NCBI RefSeq assembly: GCF_011045095.1
Contig: NZ_JAALDL010000016.1
Location: 1 to 64,000 of the forward strand
Source: Grimontia sedimenti
Lineage (GTDB): Bacteria; Pseudomonadota; Gammaproteobacteria; Enterobacterales; Vibrionaceae
Reading direction: 5' to 3'
DNA length: 64,000 nucleotides
Of this stretch, positions 1-10,756 are shown piece after piece. The first letter of the stretch is position 1. Every line of letters starts with the position of its first letter. The notes beneath the pieces are model-generated. The model did no database searches. It saw only the letters and a list, made by a program, of their open reading frames with translations, and was not told where the DNA came from. Position numbers and translations under genes: made by a program.

Positions 1-35
1 CAGAGGTCGGGGTTCGAATCCCTCTTCACCGACCA
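1..35 (+). tRNA. 3' end of a tRNA-Pro-like gene, cut by the window edge
   Basis: The first 35 bases match the 3' part of the intact tRNA-Pro gene at 74-150, from the anticodon-stem end to the terminal CCA. It is one G shorter in the variable loop and one G shorter in the T stem, so the outer T-stem pair becomes C-C. It may be a variant tRNA-Pro or a decayed copy. The 5' part lies outside the window, so this cannot be settled here. Confidence 0.6.
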
Positions 36-73
36 CTTTTCAAGACTTGAGCGATAAGCTTGAGCAACATTGT

Positions 74-129
<56 letters not shown>

Positions 130-150
<21 letters not shown>

Positions 151-725
151 CTCTTCGAAGCCTCGCAGCAATGCGAGGCTTTTTCTTATCTGATTCATTT
201 TACGTCTGCGGATGTTCATGCGTCCCGCATGATGGGTCGGGTACGGAAGGCCGCCCCGCTCGAATCCCTCTTCACCGACCACTCTTCGAAGCCTCGCAGC
301 AATGCGAGGCTTTTTCTTATCTGTTTCATTTTACGTCTGCGGATGTTCATGCGTCCCGCATGATGGGTCGGGTACCGAAGGCCGCCCCGCTCGAATCCCT
401 CTTCACCAACCACTCTTTGAAGCCTCACAGCAATGCGGGGCTCTTTCGTATCTGTTTCATTTTACGTCTGCGGATGTTCATGCGTATCGCATGATGGGTC
501 GGGTACGGAAGGCCGCCCCGCTCGAATCCCTCTTCACCGACCACTATTCGAAGCCTCGCAGCAATGCGAGGCTTTTTCTTATCGTTTCATTTTACGTCTG
601 CGGATGTTCATGCGTCCCGCATGATGGGTCGGGTACGGAAGGCCGCCCAGCTTGACGGCAAGTCTCATCGAATCACTCCTCACAGACTAATATTCAAAGC
701 CTCGTAGTCATACGGGACTTTTTCG
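130..725 (+). repeat. Tandem 131-bp repeats carrying the tRNA-Pro 3' end and a terminator hairpin
   Basis: Units start at 130, 261, 392 and 523, exactly 131 bp apart. A degenerate tRNA-like end lies at 669-689 and a decayed hairpin at 698-722. Each unit holds the last 21 nt of tRNA-Pro, a GC-rich hairpin followed by T residues, a second hairpin CATGCG-N3-CGCATG, and a GGGTCGGG stretch that also matches the tRNA before its T stem. The loop of the second hairpin changes in unit 3 while its stem is kept. Because 131 is not a multiple of 3, any reading frame shifts from unit to unit, which argues against coding. The arrangement resembles the repeats after tyrT in E. coli, which carry the tRNA-Tyr 3' end. 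Confidence 0.9.
159..185 (+). terminator. Rho-independent terminator after tRNA-Pro
   Basis: AGCCTCGC and GCGAGGCT form the stem and a T run follows. Near-copies recur in the repeat units at about 289-315, 420-445 (weakened) and 551-577. Confidence 0.8.
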
Positions 726-834
726 TATTATTTTCCGTTGTAACTCTTTGCTCTATTGCGTTATTCACTTCCTACGAGACCTCAGAATTGTTTGCCGTTA
801 TACTCAATCTATGCTCCAACAACCCGCTACGACT

Positions 835-1419
835 ATGAACGGCAACAACGAGTTCGATTTATTTCGGGAGATGATGGCAGACGTCGCGCCTATCAAGCAC
901 GATACGGTCGATAACTCCCAACAATCACACAAACCGACTGAAGCCCAGCTGGCACGTCAGCTCGCGGCTCAAAGCCTCTCTGAAGGTGATCCAGAGTATC
1001 TATCTATTGATTACGCCAAGATGCTTAAACCTGACGATATCGTGGCTTTCAAGCGCCCTGGTGTACAGGATGGTGTGTTCAGAAAACTCCGTCTGGGTAA
1101 ATATGACATTCATGCCCGACTCGACCTGCACAAATACACGCTGAAAGATGCTAGAGATGAAATCCTGCGCTTTCTAAAGCAATGTCAACGCTTGGACATT
1201 CGCTCGGTGATCATTGTGCACGGAAAAGGCGAACGCTCTAATCCACCTGCTATGATGAAAAGCTATGTCTGCCAGTGGCTGGAACAGATCACCGACGTGC
1301 AATGCTTCCACTCTGCACAGCGTCATCAAGGTGGTACCGGCGCAGTCTATGTGATGATTAAAAAGAGTCAGGAAAAGAAACTGGAGACGCGGGAGCGACA
1401 CCTCAACCGCCGCAGTTAA
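835..1419 (+). CDS. smrA: Smr-domain DNA endonuclease SmrA
   Basis: The 194-aa protein belongs to the Smr-domain family of nicking endonucleases related to the MutS2 C-terminus. The N-terminal part resembles E. coli SmrA/YdaL (FREMMADVAPIK). The Smr domain spans about residues 90-175, with the D97-L-H99 motif, H129-G-K-G132 and a GGTGA turn at 167-171. The ATG at 835 is chosen because the E. coli protein begins at the equivalent place. An in-frame ATG at 811 lies almost on a TATACT box and would leave little or no leader. The gene is monocistronic and ends at a bidirectional terminator. Family assignment is firm, but the physiological role of SmrA is poorly known. Confidence 0.88.
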   Translation: MNGNNEFDLFREMMADVAPIKHDTVDNSQQSHKPTEAQLARQLAAQSLSEGDPEYLSIDYAKMLKPDDIVAFKRPGVQDGVFRKLRLGKYDIHARLDLHKYTLKDARDEILRFLKQCQRLDIRSVIIVHGKGERSNPPAMMKSYVCQWLEQITDVQCFHSAQRHQGGTGAVYVMIKKSQEKKLETRERHLNRRS

Positions 1420-1436
1420 TGTCTTATACCCAAACG

Positions 1437-1466
1437 AAAACAGGAGCCATTGGCTCCTGTTTTTTG
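1437..1466. terminator. Bidirectional terminator between smrA and the LysE-family gene
   Basis: The perfect stem CAGGAGCC/GGCTCCTG is flanked by A and T runs on both sides, so it can serve the convergent genes on either side. Confidence 0.85.
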
Positions 1467-1483
1467 TTCTGGATATTGTCTAC

Positions 1484-2098
1484 CTATAGCGTCACAACAA
1501 CCCGAAGCGCGAGACCAATGAGCACGACGCCACACAGACGATCAATGAGCACCGCTTTTTGCTTCAGTTTTTCCAGCATAAGTGGAGACGAGAGCGCCAA
1601 GGTCACTAAGGTATACCAAAGACCATCAATGGCAAACGGTGTTATCACAATCACCGCACGACTGAACGTATCGGTGCCGATGGCAACAAACTGACTGAAG
1701 AGGGCAAGGAAGAAAAGTGCCAGTTTAGGGTTGAGAACGGAGATCATGGCGCCATCACGTGCCGCTTCCCATAGGGTGGTTTTTTCGCCTTTCTCCAGTT
1801 TGGCTGCGACTCCACCTTTCGCGCGTAGAGATTTAATGCCAAGCCAGGCAAGATAAGCGGCACCCGCATAGGCGATAGCGGTAAAAAGCGTGGGGGATTC
1901 TTTGAGGATAACGGCTAGACCAAGAAGTGTTAGCAACGCATAGAAACCAACACCCAACGCATGTGACCAAGCAGCAACAATGCCGTGTAAGCGGCCTCCT
2001 GCCAGACTGTGTCGCATCATCACCACAAGGCTCGGTCCTGGGGAAACTGCCCCTAAAATACACACCAATGCCAGACCAAGCCACACGGAAAATGTCAC
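1484..2098 (-). CDS. LysE/RhtB-family amino-acid exporter
   Basis: The 204-aa inner-membrane protein has about six hydrophobic segments. The N-terminal signature AVSPGPSLVVMMRHSLAGGR is typical of LysE/RhtB-type exporters of amino acids or homoserine lactones. The start is GTG and overlaps the stop of the upstream gene (GTGA), so translation is probably coupled. It is the last gene of a minus-strand operon with ybaK and an LprI-like gene. The substrate cannot be read from the sequence. Confidence 0.85.
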   Translation of the reverse strand: MTFSVWLGLALVCILGAVSPGPSLVVMMRHSLAGGRLHGIVAAWSHALGVGFYALLTLLGLAVILKESPTLFTAIAYAGAAYLAWLGIKSLRAKGGVAAKLEKGEKTTLWEAARDGAMISVLNPKLALFFLALFSQFVAIGTDTFSRAVIVITPFAIDGLWYTLVTLALSSPLMLEKLKQKAVLIDRLCGVVLIGLALRVVVTL

Positions 2099-2514
2099 TT
2101 AGCGCCTCCTTTCACGCCCATCAGGCTATTCAGGCGAATGATCTGTTCATTCGTCAATTCAATCATGCAGTTAAGGTAACCCTGCCCACTGCCGGAGCCT
2201 GAGGCATAGCTTGCCTCCACCATTTTACATTGGTTTTCACGCCAATATTGGAACCCTTCCATTGAGCTCGTCAAAATGGGGAGCGCGTCGGACGCCGATG
2301 ATACTTCATCCAACTTTTTAAAATGTGCTCTAAGCGCGGTTTCCGTCTTGTTCAATGCGTCCTGTGCCACCTTCCAGTGGTTATCCAGACAGGCAGTGAC
2401 TTCAACGTTTGTCTCAGATGCTTTGTAGCATGCCATCAATGCAGAATGTTCTTTTCCAGCAAAGGCCGTCAGAGGTAAACCCAACATAACGAATACCCAC
2501 CAACTCTTGCGCAT
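2095..2514 (-). CDS. Secreted LprI-like (DUF1311) protein
   Basis: The 139-aa protein has a cleavable signal peptide (about residues 1-19, ending AFA|GKE). The mature domain has four cysteines in the DUF1311/LprI pattern (ACYK, ACLD, QCKM, LNCMIE), and a YWRENQC segment fits this family. Some members inhibit lysozyme, and others have no known role. It starts 3 nt after the ybaK stop and overlaps the LysE-family gene, so the three form one transcription unit. The periplasmic location is inferred from the signal peptide. Confidence 0.75.
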   Translation of the reverse strand: MRKSWWVFVMLGLPLTAFAGKEHSALMACYKASETNVEVTACLDNHWKVAQDALNKTETALRAHFKKLDEVSSASDALPILTSSMEGFQYWRENQCKMVEASYASGSGSGQGYLNCMIELTNEQIIRLNSLMGVKGGAK

Positions 2515-2517
2515 GAA

Positions 2518-2997
2518 CTACCCCTCCTTGCCGATCGCGGCAAATTTTCCTTGTGTCAGTGAGAGTATATCTGAGGGAGAAAGTTCAATTTCAAGGCCAC
2601 GTTTGCCCGCGCTGACGTAAATGGTTTCAAAGGCTTGAGCTGTATCATCCAAAAGCGTCAGTAAACGCCTTTTTTGACCTAGCGGACTGATGCCACCTAC
2701 GACATAACCTGTCGTCTTTTCTGCGATGGTTGGGTTCGCCATTTCGGCTTTCTTTGCACCCGCAGCTTTCGCTGCTGCTTTTAAGTCCAACTGACCAGAA
2801 ACCGGCACAATGGCAACAGCCAGCTTTTTCGGGTCACCGTTCATCGCAAACAGCAGGGTTTTAAAAACGCGCGCCGGGTCTTGCCCCATCACACTTGCCG
2901 CTTCTAACCCGAAGTTGGTGTTATTCGGGTCATGTTCATAACTGTGAACGTGAAAGTGAATGCCTGATTTTTCCGCCAGTTTAATTGCCGGTGTCAT
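2518..2997 (-). CDS. ybaK: Cys-tRNA(Pro)/Cys-tRNA(Cys) deacylase YbaK
   Basis: The 159-aa protein is a full-length match to YbaK/EbsC, a trans-editing factor that hydrolyses Cys-tRNA(Pro) misacylated by ProRS. Family features are the N-terminal HSYEHDPN segment, [11 protein letters not shown], the conserved lysine-rich region near [20 protein letters not shown], and [16 protein letters not shown]. It is the first gene of a minus-strand operon with the LprI-like and LysE-family genes, which have no obvious functional link to editing. Confidence 0.92.
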   Translation of the reverse strand: MTPAIKLAEKSGIHFHVHSYEHDPNNTNFGLEAASVMGQDPARVFKTLLFAMNGDPKKLAVAIVPVSGQLDLKAAAKAAGAKKAEMANPTIAEKTTGYVVGGISPLGQKRRLLTLLDDTAQAFETIYVSAGKRGLEIELSPSDILSLTQGKFAAIGKEG

Positions 2998-3070
2998 ATC
3001 CTTTCTCTCTGATTCTGCTCTTGAAATAAACCATCAAGAGTTCAGGGCTTTATCCCGCTGATAATGACAT

Positions 3071-3102
3071 AAAAAAAGGCACTGTCACCAGTGCCTTTTT
3101 GT
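3071..3102. terminator. Terminator downstream of the 5'-nucleotidase gene
   Basis: The stem GGCACTG/CAGTGCC is flanked by long A and T runs. It lies between the end of the nucleotidase gene and the start of ybaK on the minus strand. Confidence 0.85.
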
Positions 3103-3138
3103 CTCTATCGCGAGCTTCCTCGCGAGGGAATAATGTGA

Positions 3139-4815
3139 TTACTTGTAAGTAATTTCGCCATTTGGCGCGTACTTGTTCACATCAATTGGAGAATTTTTCT
3201 CCAGGTAATCCTTCAATACTTCTGCATCCACAAAGCCGGTGTTCACGTTGCCAGGGTGGTCAGTCAGTTTCGGGTAACCATCGCCGCCGGCTGCGTTGTA
3301 GCTAGGCACGGTAAAGCGGTAAGTTTTGTTTGCATCCAGCGGCTCACCGCCAATCACAACATCACTCACGCCATCAGGTGACACTGTCATTGAGATGCCG
3401 TAGAACTGCGCGTAAGCACCTGAGTCAACTGGCTTGGTTGCCACTTCGTTCAAATAATCAAGCACTTCTGCACCGCTCATGTCGGTGTAAGTCACCATGT
3501 TCGCAAATGGCTGAACGGTCAGCACATCTTTGTAGGTCACATCACCTTCTTCGATTGACGCACGCACACCACCGGAGTTCATTACCGAGAAGTCTGCTTT
3601 AGCACGATCTTTGTGCGCTGCTGCAATCAGGCGGCCCAGATTAGTTTGCTGGAAGCGAACCACGTTACGCTCACCTTGCAGATGACCATTGGTTTCTGCA
3701 ATTTTCACGCTCAGTTGTTCCTGACCTTTATCCTGATAAGGTTTCAGGAAGTCATACAGCGCTTTGTCCTTAGGAATTTCGTTCTGGATGAAGACTCGTT
3801 TCTTCTCACCGTTAACCTTGATTTTCTTCTTCAGGTTCACTGGGATAAGGTCGTAAGACACCAGATTCAACTCGCCGTTGCGGAATTCAAAGTCCGCTTT
3901 ACCTACATACTTGCCCCACTCATGCGCCTGAACAATCCAGGTGCCGTTTTGGTTGTCTGGCTTACACTCGTCGCCCGGCTTGAACGACTTGTTGTACATG
4001 TTCGGGCCTTCCATACAAACAGGCTCTTGTGAGTGACCACCCACAATCATGTCCAGCGAGCCTTCATTCAGGTAGCGAGCCAGTGCCACATCACCGGGAG
4101 CATTGATACCACGTCGGCCATCTTCGTAGTGGCCCATGTGCGTTGCAGCGATGATGATGTCAGGGCTCTCGGTTTCTTCCAGTTCAGCAATCAGCTTTTT
4201 CGCTTCTTCTTTAGGATCACGGAAGTCCAACTCACCGATGAACTCAGGGTTACCGATTTTCGCGGTGTCTTCTGTTGTCAGACCTATAACCGCAATACGC
4301 AAGCCGTTGCGTTCAAACATTTGGTAAGCCTGATATTTACGCTCGCCAGTGGCTTTGTCATAGATGTTTGCTGATAACATTGGGAAATCAGCCCACTCCA
4401 TTTGCTGCTCAAGCACATCCAACGGGTTATCGAATTCATGGTTACCCAAAGCCATTGCGTCATAACCGATCATGGTCATGCCTTTGAAGTCGGGTTCTGC
4501 ATCTTGCAGATCAGACTCAGGAACACCGGTATTGATATCACCACCAGACAGAAGCAGCACTGCTGCACCTTGAGCTTCGGCGTCATCGCGTAAATTGTCG
4601 ATCAGCGTTTTACGCGCAGCCATGCCGTACTCGCCGTGGCGGTTGTGCCAGAAGCGACCGTGATTATCGTTGGTATGAAGAATGGTCACTTTGTAAGTGG
4701 TATCTGGTTGCCAACCTGGTACAACTTCCGTTGTTTCAGTGGTGGTTGAACAGCCTGCCACTGAGGCAAGTAACGCAGCACTAATGGCCAGTTTTAGAGA
4801 GAGGCGTTCTTTCAT
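3139..4815 (-). CDS. ushA: Lipoprotein 5'-nucleotidase / UDP-sugar hydrolase (UshA/NutA type)
   Basis: The 558-aa protein hydrolyses extracellular nucleotides or UDP-sugars to nucleosides outside the cytoplasm. The metallophosphatase domain (about 45-340) shows HTNDNHGRF, LLSGGDINTGVPESDLQDAE, GNHEFDNP, THMGHYEDG and GGHSQEP. The C-terminal substrate-binding domain contains NSGGVRASIEEGD and YNAAGGDGYPKL. Similarity to E. coli UshA runs end to end. Unlike UshA, the signal peptide ends in a lipobox (LLASVAGC, C22), as in Vibrio NutA, so it is probably membrane-anchored. The start at 4815 is chosen to give that signal peptide; a longer frame upstream lacks one. It is monocistronic. Confidence 0.92.
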   Translation of the reverse strand: MKERLSLKLAISAALLASVAGCSTTTETTEVVPGWQPDTTYKVTILHTNDNHGRFWHNRHGEYGMAARKTLIDNLRDDAEAQGAAVLLLSGGDINTGVPESDLQDAEPDFKGMTMIGYDAMALGNHEFDNPLDVLEQQMEWADFPMLSANIYDKATGERKYQAYQMFERNGLRIAVIGLTTEDTAKIGNPEFIGELDFRDPKEEAKKLIAELEETESPDIIIAATHMGHYEDGRRGINAPGDVALARYLNEGSLDMIVGGHSQEPVCMEGPNMYNKSFKPGDECKPDNQNGTWIVQAHEWGKYVGKADFEFRNGELNLVSYDLIPVNLKKKIKVNGEKKRVFIQNEIPKDKALYDFLKPYQDKGQEQLSVKIAETNGHLQGERNVVRFQQTNLGRLIAAAHKDRAKADFSVMNSGGVRASIEEGDVTYKDVLTVQPFANMVTYTDMSGAEVLDYLNEVATKPVDSGAYAQFYGISMTVSPDGVSDVVIGGEPLDANKTYRFTVPSYNAAGGDGYPKLTDHPGNVNTGFVDAEVLKDYLEKNSPIDVNKYAPNGEITYK

Positions 4816-5029
4816 GGTGATACCTATATTCGTTATTACTACGAAGCGAGAGCCGCGCCGAATTAATGTCAGCGCGAACACAAAACCGCTTTTTTCACAG
4901 GGTAGTTTAAATAGTTCGTTTGGGTATCAAAGATGGGTAGAGGCAAAGTGACGCATGGATCACCGAATAACACCTCAACTGCAGACAAATCGACCACAAT
5001 TGAGGTGTATGACGACTCAGGAAAGTGTC

Positions 5030-6367
5030 TTAAGCTTGCTGTTTTCTGCTTCGTAATATCGCGAATGCCGCCGATACAGCCAGTAAAAAGCAGTAATACG
5101 ACTGACTAACAACACTCAATGGAGATAGCCCAAAAATAGAGCCAAGCAATAACGCCTGCGCACCGTAAGGCAGAATGCCCTGAATCACACAAGAGAAGAT
5201 ATCCAGTAAGCTGGCGCTGCGTTTTGGTTCAACATCATGCTGGGTAGCCAGTTCTTTTGCCACGCCACCAGCCACGATAATTGCAACGGTGTTGTTCGCG
5301 GTACACAGGTTAGTCATGCTGACCAGCGCAGCAATACCCGCTTCACTTGCACGAGGAGAGCCTTTGTCAGTCTCTTTGTCCGCACGGGACAGGATCAGTT
5401 TGCTCAGTTTATCTGTTACGAACGCCAAGCCGCCCTGCTGACGCATCAGCTCGGCCAAACCACCGATCAGCAGCGATAGCAGAAAGATCTCCTGCATGTT
5501 GCCAAAGCCTTTGTAGATGTCCTGACTGAATGCCATCACGCTGTAATCTGCCGTCTGCGCCATACCAACAATACCCGCAAACAAGATACCGATGGTCAGA
5601 ACAACAAACACATTCATGCCATATACTGCCAATACAAGAATGGTCAGGTAAGGCAGCACCGCCAGCCAGTCGATTTCACCCGCAACAGGTGCTTGAGTCA
5701 CTTCATTGGCAAAGAAGAAAATCACCAGCGCTACCAGAGCCGCAGGTACCGCAATTTTCACGTTCTCACGGAACTTGTCTTTCATGTGACAGCCCTGAGA
5801 GCGTGTCGCCGCGATGGTGGTGTCTGAAATAATAGAAAGGTTGTCACCAAACATCGCACCGCTCAGCACTACACCTGCCATCAGAGCCGCATCGATACCT
5901 GTCGTATCAGCAATGCCTAAAGCCACAGGCGCGACCGCAGCGATGGTGCCCATTGAGGTACCCATTGCTGTTGCGATAAATGCAGAAATCAAAAACAGGC
6001 CCGGTAAAATAAAGCTGGAAGGAAGAATGGCCAGACCTAAATTGACGGTAGCATCCACACCGCCAGTTGCTTTTGCTACTGCTGAGAAAGCCCCCGCCAG
6101 CAAGTAAATCAGACACATCGCGGTAATGTCGCGATGGGAAACACCTTCAATAAACTGACCAATCGCGCCGTTGAGCTTTTCTTTGCTCATCAGCACGGCC
6201 AGCATAATGGCTGGCAATACCGCAATCGGTGCAGGAAGTTGGTAAAAGGCGAAATCGACATTCTGGGTCGAGAAATAAATGCCCGTACCTATAAACAGGC
6301 ACAGGAAAAGCCCAAAGGGCAAAAGTGCTAACGCCGATGGCGCGATATTCGTTTGCTTCTGTGTCAT
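5030..6367 (-). CDS. NhaC-family Na+/H+ antiporter-like permease
   Basis: The protein is 445 aa from the chosen start, with about 11-12 hydrophobic segments. Family motifs are GTSMGTIAAVAPVALGIA and SGAMFGDNLSIISDTTIAAT, the conserved GDN-SDTT core of NhaC-type and related ion-transporter proteins (COG1757). It probably exchanges Na+ and H+ or carries an organic acid or amino acid. Start choice is weak: ATG at 6379 and at 6367 both lack a clear ribosome site, and the longer frame to 6496 adds a non-hydrophobic N-terminus. It is divergent from the chemoreceptor gene and has no operon partner. Confidence 0.8.
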   Translation of the reverse strand: MTQKQTNIAPSALALLPFGLFLCLFIGTGIYFSTQNVDFAFYQLPAPIAVLPAIMLAVLMSKEKLNGAIGQFIEGVSHRDITAMCLIYLLAGAFSAVAKATGGVDATVNLGLAILPSSFILPGLFLISAFIATAMGTSMGTIAAVAPVALGIADTTGIDAALMAGVVLSGAMFGDNLSIISDTTIAATRSQGCHMKDKFRENVKIAVPAALVALVIFFFANEVTQAPVAGEIDWLAVLPYLTILVLAVYGMNVFVVLTIGILFAGIVGMAQTADYSVMAFSQDIYKGFGNMQEIFLLSLLIGGLAELMRQQGGLAFVTDKLSKLILSRADKETDKGSPRASEAGIAALVSMTNLCTANNTVAIIVAGGVAKELATQHDVEPKRSASLLDIFSCVIQGILPYGAQALLLGSIFGLSPLSVVSQSYYCFLLAVSAAFAILRSRKQQA

Positions 6368-6700
6368 GTTGTGTTGCATATTTTTTGTGAAGTGAAACGC
6401 AGGGTAATCCCAAAGCGATAGAGCGTCAACATATAGACGTCTAAACGTCCAAGCTAATTTGTAACAGGCGAAAATACTCTTCTGTGAGCTACTCATCCAG
6501 TGCCGCTTTTCCTGTTTATTTTTCCCTCCAAAATCAACGCTGAAGCAAACTCACATTTTCTTAGCTTAAGACAGTAAAAAACTACGCATTTCCCCTAAAG
6601 CAACCTCTCGTCAGGCCGATACGGAATGTTGTGCGAAAAATAAAAATTCTCAGCACAACCCACCTCTATTTTTCAAAGAGTTCGATGCAAGGAATGTAAC
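6368..6700. other. Intergenic region between the NhaC-family gene and the first chemoreceptor
   Basis: This 333-bp divergent promoter region holds a sigma-28-like promoter at 6596-6622 directed at the chemoreceptor gene. I see no confident promoter for the antiporter gene and no small gene. Confidence 0.6.
6596..6622 (+). promoter_or_regulatory. Flagellar sigma-28 (FliA) type promoter
   Basis: TAAA, then exactly 15 bp, then GCCGATAC, against the FliA consensus TAAA-N15-GCCGATAA: one mismatch. It lies about 80 bp upstream of a chemoreceptor gene, a usual member of the FliA regulon. Confidence 0.8.
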
Positions 6701-8575
6701 ATGACGCTGACTCTCAAGCAGAAGCTGATAGGCACCTGCCTTATCGCCGTGGTCGCGATGGCAACTATCCTATCTTTCTTAGCTGCTAACCAATTATCTA
6801 CCCAAACTCATCAAGGCTTAGAAAACCGCGTAGAAAGTATGTCTCAAGTCGCTCGCGTAGGCTTTGCCAACTGGCTGGAAGCCCATGATGTGGCAATGGA
6901 AGGCTATGTGGAAACCCTACCTCACGACGACGAAATCAATGCACTGGCCATGCTTCAGGTTTCTGGTGACTTTGCGATGACTTTCTTCGCAGAAACCAAT
7001 GGTTCTTTGGCGCTCGCAAACGGTGCCAGCGTTGATATCGATCCACGTCAGCGTCCTTGGTACATCGAAGCGGTGCGAGAGAACAAAACAATCTGTACCG
7101 CTCCGTATCGCGACGCCCTGACTGGCGAAACCATGGTGACGCTGGCAACTCCTGTCTATCAAAACGGGAAGCTCAAAGGCGTGCTAGGTGGCGATATTAG
7201 CCTTCAAAAGATTGTCGGTGACCTGTCTCAATTCAATTTTGGGAAAAATGCCTTTGGTATGCTGTTCGCAGCAGATGGCACCTTGATTGCCCACAACAAT
7301 GCGTCACTGAACGGTAAACCGCTAACACAGTACAACGCCGCGCTGACAATGACAGAAGTGCGTGAAGCCATGGCACAAGGCACGCTGCTGAATAGTTCTC
7401 TCAATGGTACGGAAAAGGCTTACTTCTTTACTGAGCTGCCGGAAGCCAATTGGATTATTGGTATCGAAGTGGACATGGACACGGAGCTTTCATCACATAA
7501 CTCAGCAGTCACAACCCTGATCCTGACAAGCTTTGCTGTCACACTTGTCGTGCTGGCACTGTCAGCTTGGCTAGTGAACGTACTTTTCCGCGATCTCATC
7601 CGCGTATCGAAAGCCATGGAAGAGATTGCCAGCGGCGATGCTGATCTCACCCAGCGCCTGACGCCACACAGCAACGATGAAGTCGGCCAACTGGCGCATA
7701 ACTTCAACACCTTCGTTGCCAACATGCATACCATGGTGACCCACCTGAAGAGTGTCGGTGAATCGCTCTCTGAGCAGGCAACCCATGCCGCAGAGCAGGC
7801 GAATATACGCAGTACCCGCATCCGCGGTCAGCAGGATGAGATCAATATGGTAGCGACGGCGATTAATCAAATGGCCGCGGCAACCCAGGAGATCGCAGGC
7901 AGTGCAGAAAACACCGCTGAGCTTTCCAAGCAAGCTGTCGGCTGTTCAGAGGAAGGCGCAACTCAAGTGAACCAAAGCCAGCAGTCCATCGGTAACCTGT
8001 CTACGGAAGTGGAGTCTGCCACCAGCGTGATTGCTGAGCTGGACTCCCACACTCAGAGCATCAACTCTATTCTTTCTACGATTCAAGATATTGCCGAGCA
8101 AACCAACCTGTTGGCACTGAACGCGGCGATTGAAGCAGCCCGCGCAGGTGAACAAGGCCGAGGCTTTGCCGTGGTTGCCGATGAGGTCCGTGTATTAAGT
8201 CAGCGCACACACAACTCGACCCGCGAAATCCAGGCGACGATTGAAACGCTGCAAAACACGACCCAGTCAGCAGTGAAAATCATGGAAGACAGCCGTCATT
8301 TGGCGACCACCAGCGTGGAAGACGCTAACTTCGCCACCAACAGCTTGTCGCAAATCACCACTTCGGTTTCTACCATCAGTGACATGGCGACCCAGATTGC
8401 CTCTGCTGCTGAAGAACAATCTTTGGTGACCGCAGAAATCACCCGCAACACAGAAGCTGTGCGCAATGCGTCGGATGAGCTGGCTGACGAAGCCAATCAT
8501 GCAACAGAGCAAGCGAGGGCGCTATCGAGCCTGTCTCGTCAGCTCAATGACGAACTGGCCAGATTCAGGTTATAA
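6701..8575 (+). CDS. Methyl-accepting chemotaxis protein with a dCache-type sensor
   Basis: This 624-aa transmembrane chemoreceptor has TM1 at about 8-28, a periplasmic double-Cache domain at about 35-260 ([21 protein letters not shown], and [13 protein letters not shown]), TM2 at about 268-292, a HAMP domain at about 293-345 and a long coiled-coil signalling domain. The hairpin tip [20 protein letters not shown] is present and binds CheA/CheW in this family. No C-terminal CheR-binding pentapeptide is visible. The Cache motif resembles receptors for amino acids or other small polar ligands, but the ligand is unknown. AAGGA lies 6 bases before the ATG, and a FliA-like promoter precedes the gene. 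Confidence 0.93.
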   Translation: MTLTLKQKLIGTCLIAVVAMATILSFLAANQLSTQTHQGLENRVESMSQVARVGFANWLEAHDVAMEGYVETLPHDDEINALAMLQVSGDFAMTFFAETNGSLALANGASVDIDPRQRPWYIEAVRENKTICTAPYRDALTGETMVTLATPVYQNGKLKGVLGGDISLQKIVGDLSQFNFGKNAFGMLFAADGTLIAHNNASLNGKPLTQYNAALTMTEVREAMAQGTLLNSSLNGTEKAYFFTELPEANWIIGIEVDMDTELSSHNSAVTTLILTSFAVTLVVLALSAWLVNVLFRDLIRVSKAMEEIASGDADLTQRLTPHSNDEVGQLAHNFNTFVANMHTMVTHLKSVGESLSEQATHAAEQANIRSTRIRGQQDEINMVATAINQMAAATQEIAGSAENTAELSKQAVGCSEEGATQVNQSQQSIGNLSTEVESATSVIAELDSHTQSINSILSTIQDIAEQTNLLALNAAIEAARAGEQGRGFAVVADEVRVLSQRTHNSTREIQATIETLQNTTQSAVKIMEDSRHLATTSVEDANFATNSLSQITTSVSTISDMATQIASAAEEQSLVTAEITRNTEAVRNASDELADEANHATEQARALSSLSRQLNDELARFRL

Positions 8576-8601
8576 CGTTCGGTCACTCAATCGCAGACAC
8601 G

Positions 8602-8632
8602 AAAAAGCCGGCACATTCGCCGGCTTTCTTTT
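8602..8632. terminator. Bidirectional terminator between the chemoreceptor gene and kdsA
   Basis: The stem AAAGCCGGC/GCCGGCTTT is flanked by A and T runs between convergent genes. Confidence 0.85.
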
Positions 8633-8652
8633 ATCTCTCGAACAATCAATCC

Positions 8653-10330
<1,678 letters not shown>

Positions 10331-10332
10331 TT

Positions 10333-10716
10333 TTACCCCAACAGCTGTGGTGTTTTGGTGATAGCCAAATTAGCGGCGGCAAATACCCAACCTAAAGCAC
10401 CAAAGAAAGCAAAGAGTCGGAACATGGTTCCCTGACTGTATTTCATGGCAACAAAGCCAAGAGCGATGTATGCCAGAACACACGTCAGTTTTTCAGTCAT
10501 CCACATCCCTTGAGGCGTGAACGGATAGAAGCCGGTGACAAAAATCAGTGCCACACCGGTTCCCAGCAAAATGGTATCAATCACGTGAGGGACGACCTTC
10601 ACCCATTTCTTCTCAAGCATTTTGCTGTCCATCATGCGCCATGCAAAACGGATGATAAACAGGATCACGCTCAGGGCGATAAACATCAGGTGAGTATGCT
10701 TCAATGCAACGTACAT
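10333..10716 (-). CDS. sirB2: SirB2-family integral membrane protein
   Basis: The 127-aa protein has four hydrophobic helices and the family features HLMFIALSVILFIIRF, VPHVIDTILLGTGVALI and a C-terminal segment ending in ITKTPQLLG. Its function is unknown. Its stop is 2 nt from the sirB1 start, and prmC lies about 40 nt upstream, so it belongs to the hemA-kdsA operon. Confidence 0.9.
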   Translation of the reverse strand: MYVALKHTHLMFIALSVILFIIRFAWRMMDSKMLEKKWVKVVPHVIDTILLGTGVALIFVTGFYPFTPQGMWMTEKLTCVLAYIALGFVAMKYSQGTMFRLFAFFGALGWVFAAANLAITKTPQLLG

Positions 10717-10756
10717 AATTCCGTAGGTCTCTCTTTTTGATTTGTTGTTTTGGGTT

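Noticed and set aside
3330-4951. Plus-strand reading frames opposite the 5'-nucleotidase gene
   Set aside because: They are shadows of a strongly supported minus-strand gene and have no domains or ribosome sites.
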